Below, piece after piece: positions 5,834 through 6,423 of a stretch of 6,423 bases of DNA (within the stretch, counting starts at the first letter, position 1; the number at the start of each line of letters is the position of its first letter). The stretch comes from CAZVRZ01 sp964629965. Its GTDB lineage: Bacteria > Chloroflexota > Anaerolineae > Anaerolineales > UBA4823. The position numbers and the translations under genes are program-made. Under the pieces are notes generated by a model, which was given only the letters and a program-made list of their open reading frames with translations, was not told the DNA's origin and did no database searches. Location of the stretch: NCBI GenBank assembly GCA_964629965.1, contig CAZVRZ010000231.1, positions 1 to 6,423 of the forward strand, read 5' to 3'.

Positions 5834-6423
5834 AGGGCGATCCTCCCCAGCCTTGCGGCAATTTCCGCATCGCTCGGTTCCGGCGCGGTGAGCATCAGCG
5901 GGCGGAACAGGAACGGCTGCTGCAGTTCGCGGCTGGTGGTGTAGGGGAAGCGGCCGATGGCCATGCCGATGTTCTCGTTGCTCAGGAAGCGCCGCCATTC
6001 TTCGTCGCGGAAGCCCTTCTCGGACTTCGCCAGCGCCGAAAGCACGATGTCCTTGTCTTTGGGCTGCTTGAGGAAGCCCACCACCAGGTTGTTGCAGGAT
6101 GAGATGATGTCCTGGGGGATCAGGCTGGGCGCTTGAGTGACCACGTGCAGGCGGCAGCCATACTTGCGGGCGTCGCGGAACATGTCCGCAAAACGCTGGC
6201 TGGTGGACACGCCCCCGCTCTCGTCGTCGCTGTCATCGCCCACCCCGCCAAAGACCTTGTTGGCTTCTTCGAAGTAGATTTGCAGCAGCGGTTCAGCGTT
6301 GGTCACTTCGTTCACCCGCCGGGCGACCATGTCGGTATATAAGTGCCAGCCTGCCCAGCCGAGCAGGAATGCCTTGCCGAAGTCGTCCAGGAAGGCGCCG
6401 CCTTCGACCACGCTGATGCCCCA
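5830..6423 (-). CDS. HerA/VirB4-like hexameric ATPase, C-terminal part (5' end off the window)
   Basis: This is the C-terminal 197 residues of a larger protein. The frame is open through the right edge, so the Walker A region lies outside. Numbering from the edge, a Walker B-like strand LLQIYFEEAN spans about 46-55, followed by a Gly/Asp/Ser-rich loop (59-74). Next come an FRDARKYG segment (82-89), the usual place of the arginine finger in HerA/FtsK-type ATPases, and a VVTQAPSLIP stretch (94-103) matching the sensor 'TQ' motif. The tail carries an IGMAIGRFP strand like the 'GEa.v.g' strand of VirB4/HerA. Such enzymes form hexamers that move DNA or power type IV secretion. The stop overlaps the next start by 4 nt, which ties the protein to the downstream Tad genes. 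The Walker B aspartate position holds Glu. It could equally be a TraG/VirD4- or TdtA-like DNA pump. The superfamily call is fairly sure; the substrate is unknown. Confidence 0.72.
   Translation of the reverse strand, partial: WGISVVEGGAFLDDFGKAFLLGWAGWHLYTDMVARRVNEVTNAEPLLQIYFEEANKVFGGVGDDSDDESGGVSTSQRFADMFRDARKYGCRLHVVTQAPSLIPQDIISSCNNLVVGFLKQPKDKDIVLSALAKSEKGFRDEEWRRFLSNENIGMAIGRFPYTTSRELQQPFLFRPLMLTAPEPSDAEIAARLGRIAL
5842..5848 (-). promoter_or_regulatory. ribosome binding site that fixes the GTG start of the 71-residue protein
   Basis: The minus strand reads GGGGAGG here, inside the last codons of the ATPase gene, 8 nt before the GTG at 5833-5831. It supports the short GTG start over the longer frame and suggests termination-reinitiation coupling at the GTGA overlap. 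Confidence 0.7.

Larger units (their letters stand above)
1..6423 (-). other. single polycistronic operon (Tad-like secretion/pilus cluster with a HerA-like ATPase)
   Basis: All nine supported genes lie on the minus strand in one unbroken series. Going downstream, the junctions are a 4-nt overlap (GTGA at 5830-5833), then gaps of 13, 7, 10, 3, 3, 4 and 3 nt. Most ribosome binding sites overlap the stop codon or last codons of the preceding gene, which is typical of translational coupling. There is no gap long enough to hold a promoter or an intrinsic terminator. The promoter is therefore inferred to lie upstream of 6423, and transcription continues past position 1. Confidence 0.85.

Noticed and set aside
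5618..5998. A longer 126-residue version of the small membrane protein starting inside the ATPase gene
   Set aside because: The extra N-terminal part is Arg/His/Pro-rich shadow of the ATPase reading frame, while the GTG at 5833 has a strong ribosome binding site and a GTGA overlap.
5830..6411. A complete 193-residue ATPase starting at a GTG at 6411
   Set aside because: The frame stays open to the window edge, there is no ribosome binding site visible, and a protein starting here would lack Walker A. It is best read as the tail of a larger gene.

Overview
The window is GC-rich (clearly above 60% by eye) and reads as one tightly packed minus-strand operon running from the right edge to the left edge. 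Nine coding regions are supported and two of them run off the window. Gaps between neighbours are 3 to 13 nt, or a 4-nt overlap, and nearly every gene has a Shine-Dalgarno sequence built into the end of the gene before it. I see no promoter, terminator, RNA gene, transposase, CRISPR array or convincing plus-strand gene. The operon's promoter must lie beyond position 6423.

In transcription order (right to left): the C-terminal part of a HerA/VirB4-like hexameric ATPase (6423-5830); a 71-residue single-pass membrane protein with a Pro/Thr-rich tail (5833-5618); a 64-residue soluble protein of unknown function (5604-5410); a CpaB/RcpC-like SAF-domain protein interrupted by a 100-N assembly gap (5402-4716); a CpaE/TadZ-like receiver plus MinD/ParA-type ATPase (4705-3383); the CpaF/TadA secretion ATPase (3379-2147); the TadB (2143-1181) and TadC (1176-283) inner-membrane platform proteins; and the start of a multi-pass membrane protein that resembles the isoprenylcysteine carboxyl methyltransferase family (279-1).

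The core CpaB-CpaE-CpaF-TadB-TadC set is the cytoplasmic and inner-membrane part of a Tad (tight adherence, type IVc pilus) machine: CpaF supplies ATP hydrolysis, TadB/TadC form the platform it drives, CpaE/TadZ places the machine in the cell, and CpaB is the envelope partner. A translationally coupled HerA/VirB4-type ATPase is unexpected, because enzymes of that superfamily normally pump DNA or drive conjugation. Two unrecognised small proteins sit between it and the Tad genes. No pilin, prepilin peptidase, secretin or pseudopilin gene is visible here, though they may lie outside.

The host is probably a member of Chloroflexota (Anaerolineae-like). This is an inference from the GC-rich sequence, the Pro/Thr 'TPTP'-type extracellular tails common in that phylum, and the absence of a secretin from the visible cluster. 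It is not proven by any marker gene. The 100-N run shows that this is a draft or metagenome scaffold.
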